DNA of 64,000 nucleotides from NCBI GenBank assembly GCA_913775265.1, contig CAJYJH010000067.1, positions 26,559 through 90,558 of the forward strand, in the 5' to 3' direction. Within the stretch, counting starts at the first letter, position 1, and each line of letters opens with the position of its first letter. The notes under the pieces are model-generated. The model searched no databases. It worked only from the letters and a program-made list of their open reading frames with translations, and was not told the origin of the DNA. Shown here in pieces: positions 28,724-37,384 of this stretch. Position numbers and translations under genes: made by a program. The stretch is from an uncultured Mucilaginibacter sp. Its GTDB lineage: Bacteria > Bacteroidota > Bacteroidia > Sphingobacteriales > Sphingobacteriaceae.

Positions 28724-29554
28724 TTACTGCTTAATTGTATACTCACTCCAGAAATCAGTAGCATATGCCATTGTCTGAAAGCCGGAATTTGACATTGATG
28801 CGCTTAACATCCCATGAGGTGTAGTTGTAATTGTAACCGGGCCATCACTGGTTTGGCGTATTACTGTATTTTGGCTGTTTGATATACCATTTAGCTTTAC
28901 GTTATAAAAGAGTTTATTGTTATTGACAGTAAAAGCAGTAAGGTATTTAAGCGGGACAGCGATTTCGTAAGTCAGCGTTTTCTTATCCTGAAACTGCAGG
29001 GCGGCTTTAATTTGGTATTCATTGTAGATCGAAATCAATACATCACTAATTTCTTTTACACCCACTACCTGAATTTCTTTAGCGCCTTCAATCAGCGTTT
29101 TATTCATCAGGCGTAAAATGGAGTCGGCATATTCCTTTTTGGCTTTCTGTTCGCCTTCTGTAGCTTCGTCATTAATCAATTCACTTAAAACGGTTTGCGA
29201 CCTGTTACTTATGGTAGGATATTTTAAAGACACAAAGTCCATCCCCCCAAATTTACCGGTGCTATTCAGCGTCAAAGTAACGCCGCCGCCAAAAAGTTTT
29301 TTATTGATTATACCATCCTTAGACTGAATCATCAAGTATAAATTTTTATCGTCGTTAGTGATATAATAATCAACGTCTGTACTCGAATTATGCATCCGCA
29401 ATCCAGGGTTCCAATCCGCAGGCTTGCCATCAATTTTAATATTGGCTATGTTTTGAATTTTACCGGTCTGCGGCGGTTGATTTTGTGCTATTGCTGAAAA
29501 ACAGAAAATGGAAAGAAGCAAAACGATGCTGTAAAGTTTACGTGTTGTGATCAT
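28724..29554 (-). CDS. Secreted protein with CBM9/DOMON-like domain, function unknown
   Basis: 276 residues with a signal peptide ending near CFSAIAQ (about residue 23). The segment IKIDGKPADWNPGLRM followed by VDYYITNDDKNLYLMIQSKD is typical of the CBM9-like/DOMON sandwich fold found at the start of many secreted Bacteroidota proteins. The rest (about residues 100-276) is mixed alpha/beta with no catalytic motif that I can name. Binding of sugar, haem or another ligand is therefore possible but unproven. It converges on mlaF and is expressed on its own. Confidence 0.7.
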   Translation of the reverse strand: MITTRKLYSIVLLLSIFCFSAIAQNQPPQTGKIQNIANIKIDGKPADWNPGLRMHNSSTDVDYYITNDDKNLYLMIQSKDGIINKKLFGGGVTLTLNSTGKFGGMDFVSLKYPTISNRSQTVLSELINDEATEGEQKAKKEYADSILRLMNKTLIEGAKEIQVVGVKEISDVLISIYNEYQIKAALQFQDKKTLTYEIAVPLKYLTAFTVNNNKLFYNVKLNGISNSQNTVIRQTSDGPVTITTTPHGMLSASMSNSGFQTMAYATDFWSEYTIKQ

Positions 29555-29664
29555 GTTGGAGCGGTTGAGCAGATATAACGTACTGAATAAGTAATTATTA
29601 CATACCTGCTGTGCATATCAATTTTATAATAAACAATCACTCATGCTTGCTGCACATATTATCT

Positions 29665-29672
29665 TACCTTTG
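29665..29672 (+). promoter_or_regulatory. Probable -7 element of the methyltransferase gene
   Basis: TACCTTTG, exact match to TAnnTTTG, 29 bp before the ATG at 29702. The nearest TTG (29647-29649) is only 15 bases upstream, short for this promoter class. Confidence 0.45.
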
Positions 29673-29701
29673 CAATATCAAGGCAAGCATTACATTTATT
29701 T

Positions 29702-30589
29702 ATGTCGAACATCCAACTCCTCACCCCTACGCACTGGAAAGATTACGAATTGATTGATTGCGGAAACTTTGAAAAGCTGGAACGTTTTGGCCAAGTAATA
29801 CTTATCAGGCCGGAGCCACAGGCCGTTTGGAGCAAACAACTGCCCGACAGCGAGTGGCAGCGATTACACCATATCCGATTCAGAGGCCGTTCGGCCACGG
29901 CTGGCGATTGGATAAAGAAGAACCCTAAAACGCCCGACCGCTGGCATATCGCATACAAAAATGATGATGCGGCTATCAAGTTCCGCCTGGCACTAACCTC
30001 ATTTAAACACCTGGGTATTTTTCCAGAACAGGCCGTTAATTGGGACTACATTGCTCAAAACGTTAAACGCTTTAAAACAGCGCGTCCAAAGGTGCTTAAC
30101 CTTTTTGCCTATACCGGCGGCGCTTCGTTAATTGCACAGGCCGCAGGTGCCGATACTACCCATGTTGACTCTATAAAGCAAGTAGTAACCTGGGCGAACG
30201 AAAACCAGGAACTTTCGGGTTTAAAAGATGTACGCTGGGTGGTTGAAGATGCCCTGAAGTTTGTAAAGCGTGAATTAAAACGCGAAAAAAAATACAACGG
30301 TATTATCCTGGATCCGCCTGCATATGGCCATGGCCCCAACGGCGAAAAATGGAAACTGGAAGATCACATTAACGAAATGATTAAAGATGTGGTACAATTA
30401 TTAGATCCCGAAGAACACTTTTTGATTCTGAATACTTACTCACTTGGCTTTTCGTCGGTAATTGTAGAAAACCTAATCAGGGGAGCTTTTCCTGAAGTGC
30501 AAAACCTGGAAATTGGCGAACTATTTTTACAGGCCACTGCTGGTAGCAAATTGCCGCTGGGGGTGTTCGGCAAATTTTATAAAATTTAA
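29702..30589 (+). CDS. Class I SAM methyltransferase of the RlmI/RlmK-like type
   Basis: 295 residues. The Rossmann-like SAM domain shows motif I as VLNLFAYTGGASLIA (about residues 132-146), an acidic end of strand 2 in VDSIKQVVTWANEN, and motif IV as ILDPPAYGHGP (about residues 202-212), the DPPxYG form of the YxcQ/RlmI/RlmK group. These enzymes methylate bases in 23S rRNA. The N-terminus lacks the PUA domain of RlmI and instead has an 85-residue beta-rich piece, as in the common Bacteroidota variant. The exact target nucleotide is not certain. Transcribed alone. Confidence 0.82.
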   Translation: MSNIQLLTPTHWKDYELIDCGNFEKLERFGQVILIRPEPQAVWSKQLPDSEWQRLHHIRFRGRSATAGDWIKKNPKTPDRWHIAYKNDDAAIKFRLALTSFKHLGIFPEQAVNWDYIAQNVKRFKTARPKVLNLFAYTGGASLIAQAAGADTTHVDSIKQVVTWANENQELSGLKDVRWVVEDALKFVKRELKREKKYNGIILDPPAYGHGPNGEKWKLEDHINEMIKDVVQLLDPEEHFLILNTYSLGFSSVIVENLIRGAFPEVQNLEIGELFLQATAGSKLPLGVFGKFYKI

Positions 30590-30701
30590 CTATAACTATT
30601 AAAGGCAATAATTATCTTTACAACGCTCAAGAGTTAAAAAAATTTTAACGGCGCTAAAAAATACTTAGCCAAACTTTCTGTAAAGCCTTACGGCTCAATT
30701 T

Positions 30702-31757
30702 ATGATGAATCTCAAAGCGTTATTGCTATCCTCCTCAATACTATTATCATCTTACGTGCTGTTGTCGAGCTGTACAGAAAACAGTAAGGCAGGTAAAGCT
30801 GCTAATGGTACTCAAACTGCTACTACAACAAGCACCACCACTACAGATACTACCACTAAGGTTGTTTACCAGCCGGTTGACAAAGCTAAGTACGACAGCT
30901 TGGTAAAACGTCTGGCTAATGGCGACACAACCGGTCACTGGCCTGTTAAAAAACAGCCTTACCCAACAGCTGGTGCCATTTTGCCTTTTAAACGTGTAGT
31001 TGCTTTTTATGGCAACCTGTTTAGCAAACGCATGGGCATTTTAGGCGAATTGCCTCCTAAAGAAATGCTGGCTAAGTTGAAAGCAGAAGCAAAAAACTGG
31101 GAAAAAGCTGATCCTAAAACGCCGGTACAAACCGCGTTGCATTATATTGCTGTAGTTGCCCAAGGCGATGGCGGTGCCGATGGTAAATACCGTTACCGTA
31201 TGCCTTTTAAACAAATTGACACGGTACTTTCCTTAGCCAAACGCTCTAACTCAATCGTATTTTTAGACATACAGGTAGCCTTAAGTAATATCAAAACTGA
31301 ACTGCCTTTGTTAGAAAAATATCTTTCTATGCCGCAAGTACATTTTGGCATGGACCCTGAGTTTTCGATGAAAGATGGCAGCAAGCCGGGTAAAAGAATT
31401 GGCACTTATGATGCTGCCGATATTAACTACGCCAGCGAATATCTGGCAGGATTAGTAAAAAAATACAATTTGCCTCCAAAAATTTTGGTGGTACACCGCT
31501 TTACCCGTAAAATGGTAACCGGCACTAAAGACATTAAATTACGCCCTGAAGTGCAAGTGGTAATGGATATGGACGGCTGGGGCGAACCTGACTTGAAGTT
31601 AGGTACCTACCGTAACTTTATATTCCCAGAACCCGTACAGTTCACCGGCTTTAAGTTATTTTACAAAAACGACTTAAAAAAAGAACCTCATCGTATGCTT
31701 ACTCCACAAGACTTGATGAAGTATAAACCGCAACCTATTTATATACAGTACCAGTAA
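30702..31757 (+). CDS. Lipoprotein with a barrel-like domain of unknown function
   Basis: 351 residues. A lipoprotein signal ends in LLSSC (Cys24), followed by a threonine-rich linker (about residues 35-53). The remainder resembles a (beta/alpha)8 barrel: strands appear in order in RVVAFYGN, ALHYIAVVAQ, SIVFLDIQVA, VHFGMDPEFSM, KILVVHRF, VQVVMDMDGWGEP and FTGFKLFY. Acidic residues at the ends of strands (DPEF, MDMDGWGE) resemble glycosidase active sites. I do not recognise a named family and cannot confirm activity; it could be a binding protein. It stands alone between two terminator-like boundaries. Confidence 0.68.
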   Translation: MMNLKALLLSSSILLSSYVLLSSCTENSKAGKAANGTQTATTTSTTTTDTTTKVVYQPVDKAKYDSLVKRLANGDTTGHWPVKKQPYPTAGAILPFKRVVAFYGNLFSKRMGILGELPPKEMLAKLKAEAKNWEKADPKTPVQTALHYIAVVAQGDGGADGKYRYRMPFKQIDTVLSLAKRSNSIVFLDIQVALSNIKTELPLLEKYLSMPQVHFGMDPEFSMKDGSKPGKRIGTYDAADINYASEYLAGLVKKYNLPPKILVVHRFTRKMVTGTKDIKLRPEVQVVMDMDGWGEPDLKLGTYRNFIFPEPVQFTGFKLFYKNDLKKEPHRMLTPQDLMKYKPQPIYIQYQ

Positions 31758-31787
31758 TATATTACACAAAATTACTGGATGTGGCTT

Positions 31788-31818
31788 AGCTCGGTGCTCA
31801 ATGCACCGGGCTTTTGTT
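31788..31818 (+). terminator. Intrinsic terminator after the barrel lipoprotein
   Basis: A 10-pair stem with one G-T wobble (31788-31797 with 31803-31812), a 5-base loop and a T-rich tail, 31 bp after the stop codon. Confidence 0.85.
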
Positions 31819-32000
31819 TTGCTATCAATTTTTAATTATTAATAGAACCACAGTCAGTAACATTTCGTCAGCAGTTACGTAATATGGGCTATCTGTCTAT
31901 ATAAACGGCAATAACATCATATTTTAATTTACGTACGTGCAGTTCCTTGGCCAAAAGCCGGCTATGTTACAGGCTAAACTTTCATAGATTATAAAAGGGT

Positions 32001-33365
32001 TTGAAACGGTTTTTACATAAAATTATTTTGGGTATTGATAAAGTCTGGTACCGTTACAAGCAATTTGTAGAAGCAGCTGTATCTAAAACTGCGCTCGAAA
32101 CTAAAGACATCTACTATTTGCAAGAGCGTCTTTTTATTAACATTATTCTCTACTCGCTCCCCTTAAGTTTAATTGCGGTTATCCCAACGGCAATTATCGC
32201 ACATCAACAAGGAGAACAATTTTTGCCTTATGTATATATTTCGGCTATTGGAATCATTTCTGCCGTAAGTTTAAGCCGAAGCCTTAGTCTTAGATTTCGT
32301 AAAGGCTTTCTGGTGGTGTTTCTTTACGCCATGTCTATACTGTTAATAGCTGCGTTAGGCTCATTTAGTATAGGTAGCATTTATCTGCTGGCTCTAAGCG
32401 TACTTGTTGCTCTAATATTTTCTAAAAGAGTAGTGTATACATCTTTGTTAACAAATATTGCCATTTATGTCATATTTGGCTGCATTGTTTATACCCGGTA
32501 TTTCGATTTGAGTGTAGTACATCACTACACGATAAACATGTGGATTGCCTACTCTTTTAACTTTTTGTTCCTTAATTTGCTTGTTATTATTCAGGTTAGA
32601 TACATTGTTAACGGCTTAAAAGTTACCATTTTGCAAGAGGTTCGTTTACACCAGGACCTGCAAGCTGAAATGAGTGAAAATGTAAGTATTAATAAGGCGC
32701 TGCGCGAATCTGAAGAACATTACAAAAGCTTGTTCCTGCTCAACCCATCCCCCATGTGGATTTACGATGCAGACAACCTGATGATTTTGCAGGTAAATGA
32801 TGCTGCTGTTAGACGGTATGGCTACTCAAGGGTGGAATTTTTGGGGATGAATATTGAAGATGTAAGACCCTCCTCTAAAATTCCGGAGCTACATAAAATT
32901 TTAAGGCAAAAAAAGTCTCCAGAGCCAGATTGCGTTGTAAATACTCAGCATCAAACTAAAAACGGCGAAGTATTTTACGTTGATGTACAGTGTATTAAAA
33001 TTCCGTTTAATGGCAAAAACGCACGACTGGTAATTTCAACCGATGTTACCGCGCAATTTGAACACGCCTTAGCCATCGAAAACCAAAACGCAAAGCTACG
33101 CGATATCGCCTTTATGCAATCGCACATTGTTAGAGCGCCTTTAGCGCGTATCATGGGATTGATGAGCCTGATTTTACCTGGCCCGGATGTGGTTACTCAG
33201 GATAAAAAGCTTTTTGAATTTTTAGATGTGTCGGTAAAAGAACTGGACGACGTTATTCGTGCCATTGTGAGTACCAGCGAAGAAACAGAACTACAAACAC
33301 TCAATTCCACTTTAACCGAACAAGGCAAGAGCGATATAGAAAACCTGACTGCTCAATATCATTGA
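32001..33365 (+). CDS. Membrane PAS sensor with histidine phosphoacceptor helix but no ATPase domain
   Basis: 454 residues. The only plausible start is the TTG at 32001: an in-frame stop lies just before it, and the next Met is far inside the membrane region. Five or six membrane helices (about residues 45-200) lead to a coiled coil and a PAS domain (about residues 237-350, LFLLNPSPMWIYD ... DVTAQ). A dimerisation/phosphoacceptor segment follows, with FMQSHIVRAPLARIMGL (His375 by my count). The chain then stops about 80 residues after that histidine, so there is no HATPase domain. It could be a pseudo-kinase, a phosphotransfer receiver for another kinase, or a dimerisation partner. Its end overlaps the converging gene by 7 bp. 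Confidence 0.85.
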   Translation: MKRFLHKIILGIDKVWYRYKQFVEAAVSKTALETKDIYYLQERLFINIILYSLPLSLIAVIPTAIIAHQQGEQFLPYVYISAIGIISAVSLSRSLSLRFRKGFLVVFLYAMSILLIAALGSFSIGSIYLLALSVLVALIFSKRVVYTSLLTNIAIYVIFGCIVYTRYFDLSVVHHYTINMWIAYSFNFLFLNLLVIIQVRYIVNGLKVTILQEVRLHQDLQAEMSENVSINKALRESEEHYKSLFLLNPSPMWIYDADNLMILQVNDAAVRRYGYSRVEFLGMNIEDVRPSSKIPELHKILRQKKSPEPDCVVNTQHQTKNGEVFYVDVQCIKIPFNGKNARLVISTDVTAQFEHALAIENQNAKLRDIAFMQSHIVRAPLARIMGLMSLILPGPDVVTQDKKLFEFLDVSVKELDDVIRAIVSTSEETELQTLNSTLTEQGKSDIENLTAQYH

Positions 33366-33781
33366 GTGATTACTTCAATGGCTGGGTTTATTTTAACCAG
33401 CTCTTGTACAAACCCACTTTGATCTTTGGGCGACAAATAAACCTCGTCGTACTTATTATAGGCTATTACACATCCACTACTATCGAGTGATGGTTTTAAT
33501 CCTACAAAACTGGTTTTTCCAACGGTAATTTTACGAATGCCCGCAATAGCAATGACTCCATGAATTGGTCCTGAACGATATCTGAGTTGCTGGTTCTCAA
33601 TTGTGTAATAAGTACCGAACCAAACCCACAAAAGCAATGCAGTAATTAAGGCAATAACAATCAGGTAAAATGGGTCGTTAGATTTATCAGTAACGATCAG
33701 AAAACCGTTGAAAAACATCAGTCCAACAACAGCCCAGATGATCACTCCTGCCCATATAGCTTTGCCCGATTTAAATACCAT
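33359..33781 (-). CDS. Bacterial PH-like domain membrane protein
   Basis: 140 residues. Two membrane helices (about residues 8-28 and 38-58) are followed by a beta-rich domain starting TYYTIENQQLRYRSGPI and containing IAGIRKITVGK, the pattern of bacterial PH-like (bPH/YdbS-type) domains. It should face the cytoplasm; such domains bind lipids or proteins, and I cannot say which. It lies 5 bp after the DUF6702 gene and is probably co-transcribed with it. Its last 7 bp overlap the end of the PAS sensor gene on the other strand. Confidence 0.75.
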   Translation of the reverse strand: MVFKSGKAIWAGVIIWAVVGLMFFNGFLIVTDKSNDPFYLIVIALITALLLWVWFGTYYTIENQQLRYRSGPIHGVIAIAGIRKITVGKTSFVGLKPSLDSSGCVIAYNKYDEVYLSPKDQSGFVQELVKINPAIEVITQ

Positions 33782-33786
33782 CTGCT

Positions 33787-34263
33787 TTAAAAGTTGAAGC
33801 TGGCGTTCGCCTCCGGGTTGTCCAGTTTAGTGCTTTTGCGTTCGCCTTTCACGGTAACATGCAGCATATTTATTTGTTCGGCATGTTCACTGTATAATAA
33901 ATCATCGCGCACTTCAATCTTTTGTGCTTTGCTGATGCCTTTTGCTTCAAGATAGGCCCACGCACCATCTTCTTGTATTTCGTAACCTAAAAAAGCCGGG
34001 GTGAGTACTTTACCGTCTATCTTAACAATTAAATGTTTGTGTACATAATCACTCATCAGTTGTTTAAGCTGTTCTTTATTGGCAGGCTTTATAATATCCA
34101 ACTGCACTTTGTACTGTTTCTCGAGCACGTGCTCCAAATCGTCATAAAACATGCGGCAGCTTATTTCGATGGCCTGTGTGCGGGCGTTATGATTAATTTC
34201 GGTTACGCTTACATAAAACGGGTGGAAGATAGCAAACCAGGTAAAAAACAGGCCTTGTAACAT
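33787..34263 (-). CDS. DUF6702 family protein
   Basis: 158 residues from the ATG at 34263; an in-frame TTG at 34293 would put ten odd residues before it. The N-terminus is a hydrophobic signal-like helix (FFTWFAIFHPFYVSVTEIN), and the rest matches the DUF6702 pattern: HPFYVSVTEINHN at the mature start, a middle rich in charged residues and a C-terminal beta strand. It is probably exported. It is divergent from the HupE-like gene, 68 bp apart, and this DUF6702/HupE/M1 grouping is seen in other Bacteroidota genomes. Function is unknown; metal-linked work is only a guess from the neighbour. Confidence 0.8.
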   Translation of the reverse strand: MLQGLFFTWFAIFHPFYVSVTEINHNARTQAIEISCRMFYDDLEHVLEKQYKVQLDIIKPANKEQLKQLMSDYVHKHLIVKIDGKVLTPAFLGYEIQEDGAWAYLEAKGISKAQKIEVRDDLLYSEHAEQINMLHVTVKGERKSTKLDNPEANASFNF

Positions 34264-34331
34264 ACTGAATAGAATAACATCAACTGACTGCAAAATAAAC
34301 TAATATTATCGGCAATTAATATTTTTGCCCC

Positions 34332-34922
34332 ATGCACGATTTTCCATTGTACTTTAAGTTAGGTTGGCAGCATATCTGCGACTGGCAAGGGTACGACCAT
34401 ATTTTGTTTGTGACCGTACTGTGCGGCACCTACCTACTGGCCGACTGGCGTAAAGTGCTTATTTTAGTAACGGCATTTACTGTAGGTCATTCTATTACGT
34501 TAGCTTTAAGCGTAGTAGACATTTTGCATGTCAATACCTCACTCATTGAATTTTTGATACCGGTTACCATTGTAGTAACCAGCTTTATCAACATTAAAAA
34601 CAAAAGGCGGTCGCCGGGCACTTTACGTTTATCTTATGCACTTGCTCTTTTTTTTGGATTGATACACGGCTTAGGGTTTTCTAATTACTTAAAAAGCCTT
34701 TTGGGTAAAAGCACCAACATTGTACCGCAATTACTGGCTTTTAATTTGGGTTTAGAGTTTGGGCAGGTGCTTATTGTACTATGCATCTTAACCGTATCAT
34801 TTATTTTACTTAACGTTATCAAAATACAGCGCCGCGAATGGACATTGTTCCTGTCATCTGCTATATTTGGCATAGCGTTAATTATGTGCATAGAGCGCTA
34901 TGCCTTAATCCATTTTAGATGA
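34332..34922 (+). CDS. HupE/UreJ family membrane protein
   Basis: 196 residues with about six membrane helices. Family landmarks are visible: a DWQGYDHILF segment near the start, TAFTVGHSITLALS, FGLIHGLGFSNYL and GLEFGQ. Histidines and aspartates within helices fit the nickel/cobalt transport role proposed for HupE/UreJ. No hydrogenase or urease gene is nearby, so the metal and its user are unknown. Its stop overlaps the start of the M1 peptidase by 4 bp (ATGA), so the two are translationally coupled. A TATTTTTG box sits only 5 bp before the ATG. Confidence 0.88.
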   Translation: MHDFPLYFKLGWQHICDWQGYDHILFVTVLCGTYLLADWRKVLILVTAFTVGHSITLALSVVDILHVNTSLIEFLIPVTIVVTSFINIKNKRRSPGTLRLSYALALFFGLIHGLGFSNYLKSLLGKSTNIVPQLLAFNLGLEFGQVLIVLCILTVSFILLNVIKIQRREWTLFLSSAIFGIALIMCIERYALIHFR

Positions 34923-37267
34923 ACAAACTCTACAACTTACTGGCAGCTTCGCTTCTGCTATCATCAGCCCTGCAAGCCCAGGTTATTGAAAACAACCCAG
35001 GCTCTAACCACGGAAACAAGTTTGAACAGTTAGGCAGCACTTACCTGGCCGATCCTAATATGTACCGCTCTGCTTCGGGTGCGCCCGGACCTAAGTACTG
35101 GCAGCAAAAAGCCGATTACGATATTGTAGCCAAACTTGACGATGATAAACAAAGGCTGGATGGTACCGAAACTATTACTTACTATAACAATTCGCCCGAC
35201 CCTCTTACCTATCTGTGGTTGCAGTTAGACGAGAACCAGCATAAAAAGGATGCCGAGAGCGCTAAGTTTGACGAGAGCCGTATGAAAGACCGTATGAGCC
35301 TTCGCGACTTGCAGTCGATTATGGGACACAACCTGAATTTAGGCAACCATATCGTAAGCGCTAAAGATGGATCGGGCAATACGCTTAAATATACCATCAA
35401 CGAAACCATGATGCGTATTGAGCTGCCGCAAACCTTGCAGCCGGGCCAAAAATTTACGTTTAAAATTGCCTGGTGGTATAATATTTCCGACCGCTTAACC
35501 ATTGGCGGACGCGGCGGCTACGAGTATTTTCCGGAAAATAAAAACTATCTGTATACCATGGCACAGTGGTATCCGCGTATGGCTGTGTACAGCGATTTTC
35601 AGGGTTGGCAAAACAAGCAGTTTACCGGTCGTGGAGAGTTTGCCTTGGCTTTCGGCGATTTTAAAGTAGCCATAAACGTACCTGCCGACCATGTAGTTGA
35701 CGGTACCGGCCAATGCTCAAACTATAGCTCAGTATTAACTGCAGCACAATATAAACGCTGGCAACAAGCACAAAACTCATATAAAGAACCGGTAGAGGTA
35801 GTTACCCTGGCCGAAGCAAAAAACGCTTTGAAAGGCCATGCCACTGCCCGTAAAGTGTGGAACTGGCATGCCGAAAACGTACGCGACTTTGCCTGGGTAT
35901 CATCGCGCCGTGTAGTGTGGGATGCCATGGCTACGCAAATTGATGGTGGCCGTAAGGTAATGGCTATGTCGGTTTATGGGCCTGAAGCTTACCCGCTGTA
36001 CCGTCGTTATTCTACCAAGGTAGTTGCCCATACCATTAAAACTTACTCTAAGCACACTATTCCCTACCCTTACCCTTGTGCTACATCGGTTGAGGCATCA
36101 AACGGTATGGAATATCCGATGATTTGCTTTAACTATGGCCGCGCCGAAAAAGATGGTACGTACAGCGAAGCCACTAAAAACGGCATGATCGGCGTAATTA
36201 TCCACGAGGTTGGCCACAACTTTTTTCCGATGATTGTAAACTCCGACGAGCGCCAGTGGACTTGGATGGATGAAGGGCTAAATACATTTTGCCAATACCT
36301 GACCGAGCAGGAATGGGATCCGAACTTCCCGTCAAACCGTGGTCCGGCTTATAAGATTGTAGATTACATGAAGCTGCCTAAAAATGAGTTGGAGCCTATC
36401 ATGACCAACTCAGAAAACATACAGCGCTTTGGCCCCAATGCTTACGCTAAACCGGCAACTGCACTTAATATTTTACGCGAAACGGTGATGGGCCGCGAGT
36501 TGTTCGATTATGCTTTTAAAACCTACTCGCGCCGTTGGGCCTTTAAACACCCAACGCCAAGCGACTTTTTCCGCACGATGGAAGATGCCTCGGCTGTAGA
36601 TCTGGATTGGTTTTGGAGAGGTTGGTTTTATGGTACTGACCCAGTTGATATTTCGGTAGACAGTGTGAAATACTATCGCTTAAATACCAAAAACCCGCAG
36701 GTAGAATCAACCTTTGACCGTGCGCAGTTTGATCGCAACCTGCAAAACATCAGCACTACCCGCAACCGTGAAAACGGAACCCGGTTTGCCGTGGAAGCTG
36801 ACACTGCACTACAAGATTTTTATTATAAATGGGACCGCTTTGCCGCCACGCCGGTTACTCAGCAAAGCTACCAGGCTATGTATAACGCCTTAAGCCCCGA
36901 AGAGAAAAAACTGTTTGACAGTAAGAATTACTTTTATGAAATTAGTTTCAGTAATAAAGGAGGCCTGCCAATGCCTTTATTTATTGAGTGGACTTATGCA
37001 GACGGCAGCAAAGAGCTTGAAAAAATATCAGCTTACATTTGGCGCCACAATGAGTTAAATGTGACTAAAGTATTTGCTAAAACTAAAGAAGTTAAAGGCA
37101 TAAAGCTCGACCCTTACCGCGAAACAGCCGATATTAACGAAGGCAATAATAGCTGGCCAAGAGAATATACGCCTACGCGTTTCGAGCTGTTTAAACAGCA
37201 AAATACAATTCGTGGTGCCAGCACAGGCGGCAACCCAATGCAGGAATCACGGAAAACCAATCCGTAA
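34919..37267 (+). CDS. Secreted M1 family zinc metallopeptidase
   Basis: 782 residues with a signal peptide ending near SALQAQ (about residue 21). The M1 (aminopeptidase N-like) catalytic motif is complete: HEVGHNFFP supplies two histidines and the general-base glutamate, and the third ligand glutamate follows in TWMDEGLNTF, 18-19 residues on. The exopeptidase GxMEN motif appears as ASNGMEYPMIC, with Tyr in place of Asn. It should release N-terminal amino acids in the periplasm or at the surface; the altered GxMEN could change specificity. Translationally coupled to the HupE-like gene, which might supply or sense a metal; that link is inference. Confidence 0.9.
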   Translation: MNKLYNLLAASLLLSSALQAQVIENNPGSNHGNKFEQLGSTYLADPNMYRSASGAPGPKYWQQKADYDIVAKLDDDKQRLDGTETITYYNNSPDPLTYLWLQLDENQHKKDAESAKFDESRMKDRMSLRDLQSIMGHNLNLGNHIVSAKDGSGNTLKYTINETMMRIELPQTLQPGQKFTFKIAWWYNISDRLTIGGRGGYEYFPENKNYLYTMAQWYPRMAVYSDFQGWQNKQFTGRGEFALAFGDFKVAINVPADHVVDGTGQCSNYSSVLTAAQYKRWQQAQNSYKEPVEVVTLAEAKNALKGHATARKVWNWHAENVRDFAWVSSRRVVWDAMATQIDGGRKVMAMSVYGPEAYPLYRRYSTKVVAHTIKTYSKHTIPYPYPCATSVEASNGMEYPMICFNYGRAEKDGTYSEATKNGMIGVIIHEVGHNFFPMIVNSDERQWTWMDEGLNTFCQYLTEQEWDPNFPSNRGPAYKIVDYMKLPKNELEPIMTNSENIQRFGPNAYAKPATALNILRETVMGRELFDYAFKTYSRRWAFKHPTPSDFFRTMEDASAVDLDWFWRGWFYGTDPVDISVDSVKYYRLNTKNPQVESTFDRAQFDRNLQNISTTRNRENGTRFAVEADTALQDFYYKWDRFAATPVTQQSYQAMYNALSPEEKKLFDSKNYFYEISFSNKGGLPMPLFIEWTYADGSKELEKISAYIWRHNELNVTKVFAKTKEVKGIKLDPYRETADINEGNNSWPREYTPTRFELFKQQNTIRGASTGGNPMQESRKTNP

Positions 37268-37274
37268 CAATATT

Positions 37275-37337
37275 AAAACCTCTTGTCTTTTCAGTTTTTA
37301 GTTAGTTCAGAAAACGAAAAAACAAGAGGTTTTTTAT
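37275..37337 (+). terminator. Terminator after the M1 peptidase gene
   Basis: A 12-bp perfect stem (37275-37286 with 37322-37333) closes a 35-base loop that can itself pair (TTTTC with GAAAA), and a T-run follows. It starts 8 bp after the stop codon. Confidence 0.75.
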
Positions 37338-37341
37338 TTAG

Positions 37342-37349
37342 TACCTTTG
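37342..37349 (+). promoter_or_regulatory. Probable -7 element of the LOG-family gene
   Basis: TACCTTTG, exact TAnnTTTG match, 35 bp before the chosen ATG at 37385 and immediately after the preceding terminator. This also supports that start over one further upstream. Confidence 0.5.
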
Positions 37350-37384
37350 TAATCAAAGCTCATACAGAAGTACCACCATATTTT

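Noticed and set aside
37283..37384. A 34-residue N-terminal extension of the LOG-family gene
   Set aside because: It would read through the terminator and the -7 element; the family starts at the MKSICVF codon run.
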